17,740 nucleotides of DNA, from positions 1 through 17,740 of the forward strand of contig JAESQE010000553.1 of the NCBI GenBank assembly GCA_016765335.1, in the 5' to 3' direction. Positions 16,497 to 17,740 of this stretch are shown in pieces. Source of the stretch: Planctomycetaceae bacterium. Lineage in GTDB: Bacteria > Planctomycetota > Planctomycetia > Planctomycetales > Planctomycetaceae. The position numbers and the translations under genes were made by a program. Below the pieces are notes generated by a model. That model worked only from the letters and a program-made list of their open reading frames with translations. It was not told the origin of the DNA and searched no databases. Within the stretch, counting starts at the first letter, position 1. Each line of letters starts with the position of its first letter.

Positions 16497-17648
16497 ATGT
16501 ACAAAGAGAAAAAATATGGTCAAGTTATCGCGAAACGCGTTGTGCTGCCCAAGTCTTGGGTATTGAGACTTGTCATCGTTTGCCTTGTTCCAGTAGGGAC
16601 TGCTTTTTCTGCTGATAAGGAACTATGGCTTGATTCGCGATGCAAGCCGATGCCTACGCAAATGCAAGGGCCTTTTGTTCGACTCGATGGTGATGCCGTG
16701 CTTTCGATTGATAACTTATCGTCATATCTGAGCTTAGATGGTGGTCAGAGTTGGTCTAAACCTCGGGCATTTTTCGATAAGTTTCAGAATATAAAAGTCA
16801 GCAACGAACGAGCAATGCTCCGCACTCAAAACGGCACTATTATTGTTGCATTCATGAATGTGAAGGAGCAAAAATGGACCTGGAAAAATGAATTGCACGA
16901 TGCCCCGGGAGCAAAACTCCCGACCTATGTCATGCGTAGTCTGGATGACGGGAAAAGCTGGCAAGATATCCAGAAGTTGCACGATGATTACACGGGCGCG
17001 ATTCGGGATATCATTCAAACCAAAGACGGTCGTGTTGTTTTCACTGCGATGAAGATGCAGCACAATCCCGGTCGGCACGCCGTGTTGACATATTCATCGA
17101 TCAATGTGGGAGAATCCTGGAAGCCCAGTGGCTTAATTGACCTGGGCGGTCAAGGTCATCATGGAGGTGTCACCGAACCATCGCTGACAGAGTTAAAAGA
17201 TGGTCGTCTCTGGATGTTGATACGCACAAATTGGGGTGAATTCTGGTCTGCCTATTCCCGTGATGGCGGGAAGTTCTGGAATATTCTGCAACCTTCAGGC
17301 ATCAAGGCATCCTGTGCTCCCTGCTTAATTAAAAGACTGGAAAGCGGACGCTTGCTACTGCTTTGGAATCGCCCTCAGCCGGAAGGAAAAACAGATTGGC
17401 CTTTAACGGGCGGGGACGGATTGTGGTCCGAAGTTCCTGTCAGCAATCACAGAAATGAACTCTCTCTTGCAATTTCAGATGATGAAGGCAAAACATGGAC
17501 CAAGCCAGCAGTCATCGCCCGGCAAGCGGGAACCTGGCTCGCATACCCTTTTGCATTCGAACAGCAGCCGGGCGTTCTATGGGTTACCACAATGCAGGGG
17601 AAAGTGCGAATGATCATCAAAGAAGAAGATTTTCTGAAGAAGCCATAG
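16497..17648 (+). CDS. Exported sialidase-fold protein (BNR/Asp-box)
   Basis: This secreted six-bladed-propeller protein is of the sialidase superfamily. Five Asp-box repeats (SxDxGxxW type) are seen at about 79-86, 148-155, 201-208 (SINVGESW, degenerate), 254-261 and 327-334. GGVTEPSLTELKDGRLWMLIRT (224-244) contains a Glu (E227) and an Arg (R243) placed as in the sialidase core. No clear RIP/FRIP motif near the N-terminus was found, so true exo-alpha-sialidase activity is uncertain; another glycosidase or a lyase-like role is possible. A signal peptide is likely (basic start, hydrophobic 21-37, cleavage around TAFSA). GGGAGA 7 nt upstream supports ATG at 16497. The gene follows the SGNH esterase at 58 bp, probably as one operon. 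Confidence 0.82.
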   Translation: MYKEKKYGQVIAKRVVLPKSWVLRLVIVCLVPVGTAFSADKELWLDSRCKPMPTQMQGPFVRLDGDAVLSIDNLSSYLSLDGGQSWSKPRAFFDKFQNIKVSNERAMLRTQNGTIIVAFMNVKEQKWTWKNELHDAPGAKLPTYVMRSLDDGKSWQDIQKLHDDYTGAIRDIIQTKDGRVVFTAMKMQHNPGRHAVLTYSSINVGESWKPSGLIDLGGQGHHGGVTEPSLTELKDGRLWMLIRTNWGEFWSAYSRDGGKFWNILQPSGIKASCAPCLIKRLESGRLLLLWNRPQPEGKTDWPLTGGDGLWSEVPVSNHRNELSLAISDDEGKTWTKPAVIARQAGTWLAYPFAFEQQPGVLWVTTMQGKVRMIIKEEDFLKKP

Positions 17649-17729
17649 GTTTCAAGTGAAGACAGATATTAAAACCGTATAAAATCATCGGCGGGGATTT
17701 CGTAGAAAACGAAACTGCTATCGACGATT

Positions 17730-17734
17730 AGGAG
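17730..17734 (+). promoter_or_regulatory. Shine-Dalgarno-like site for a gene beyond the window
   Basis: AGGAG stands 6 bp before the end of the window, the right distance for a start codon at or just past the edge. This suggests that a further plus-strand gene follows the sialidase-like gene after about 90 bp, possibly in the same operon. Confidence 0.35.
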
Positions 17735-17740
17735 CAATTA

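Noticed and set aside
17698..17714. TTTCGT-AGAAA-ACGAAA hairpin downstream of the sialidase-like gene as a terminator
   Set aside because: The stem is short and A/T-rich, there is no T-run after it, and a Shine-Dalgarno-like site follows closely, which suggests read-through into another gene.

Overview
The window looks like chromosomal DNA from a planctomycete (Planctomycetota, Gimesia/Rubinisphaera-like). This is inferred from gene families and style, not from a marker gene. The signs are a secreted PQQ-type propeller protein with an N-terminal WPCWRG motif, a Bcp/PrxQ peroxiredoxin with a signal peptide, a large SSS symporter with a long hydrophilic insert, a two-subunit 2-oxoglutarate:ferredoxin oxidoreductase, a secreted sialidase-fold protein paired with an SGNH esterase, moderate GC, loose gene packing and variable ribosome binding sites. 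No rRNA, tRNA, CRISPR array or phage gene was seen.

Layout. 1-198: no gene, but a roughly 124 bp segment bounded by inverted repeats. 199-2127 (-): SSS-family sodium:solute symporter. 2221-2263: terminator. 2276-2866 (-): exported PrxQ-type peroxiredoxin. 2940-3011: nested inverted repeats. 3162-5378 (+): 738-aa membrane/coiled-coil protein of unknown function, followed at 5479-6354 (+) by a small protein-kinase-fold protein. 6379-8198 (-): ABC-F ATPase whose frame is broken by one missing base. 8299-9600 (-): secreted PQQ-like beta-propeller protein, divergent from 9727-10761 (+), an extended-SDR epimerase-like protein. 10769-12028: a complete IS3-family insertion sequence with perfect 25 bp inverted repeats and an A7 programmed -1 frameshift site. 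12167-12199: strong hairpin terminator. 12245-13269 (-) and 13384-15264 (-): korB (again broken by one missing base) and korA. 15265-15679: gene-free spacer. 15680-16438 (+) and 16497-17648 (+): SGNH hydrolase and sialidase-like protein, probably one operon. The window ends on a Shine-Dalgarno-like sequence for a gene just outside.

Functional reading. korAB encodes CoA-dependent oxidative decarboxylation of 2-oxoglutarate with ferredoxin as electron acceptor. The SGNH/sialidase pair looks like extracytoplasmic glycan processing. The symporter could import solutes, but nothing in the sequence fixes its substrate. The 738-aa protein and kinase-like gene are the least explained part and the best candidate for an undescribed two-gene module. 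Both frameshifts are repaired by adding a single base at a point where the conserved protein resumes exactly, so sequencing or assembly error is as likely as real gene decay, and is favoured for korB.
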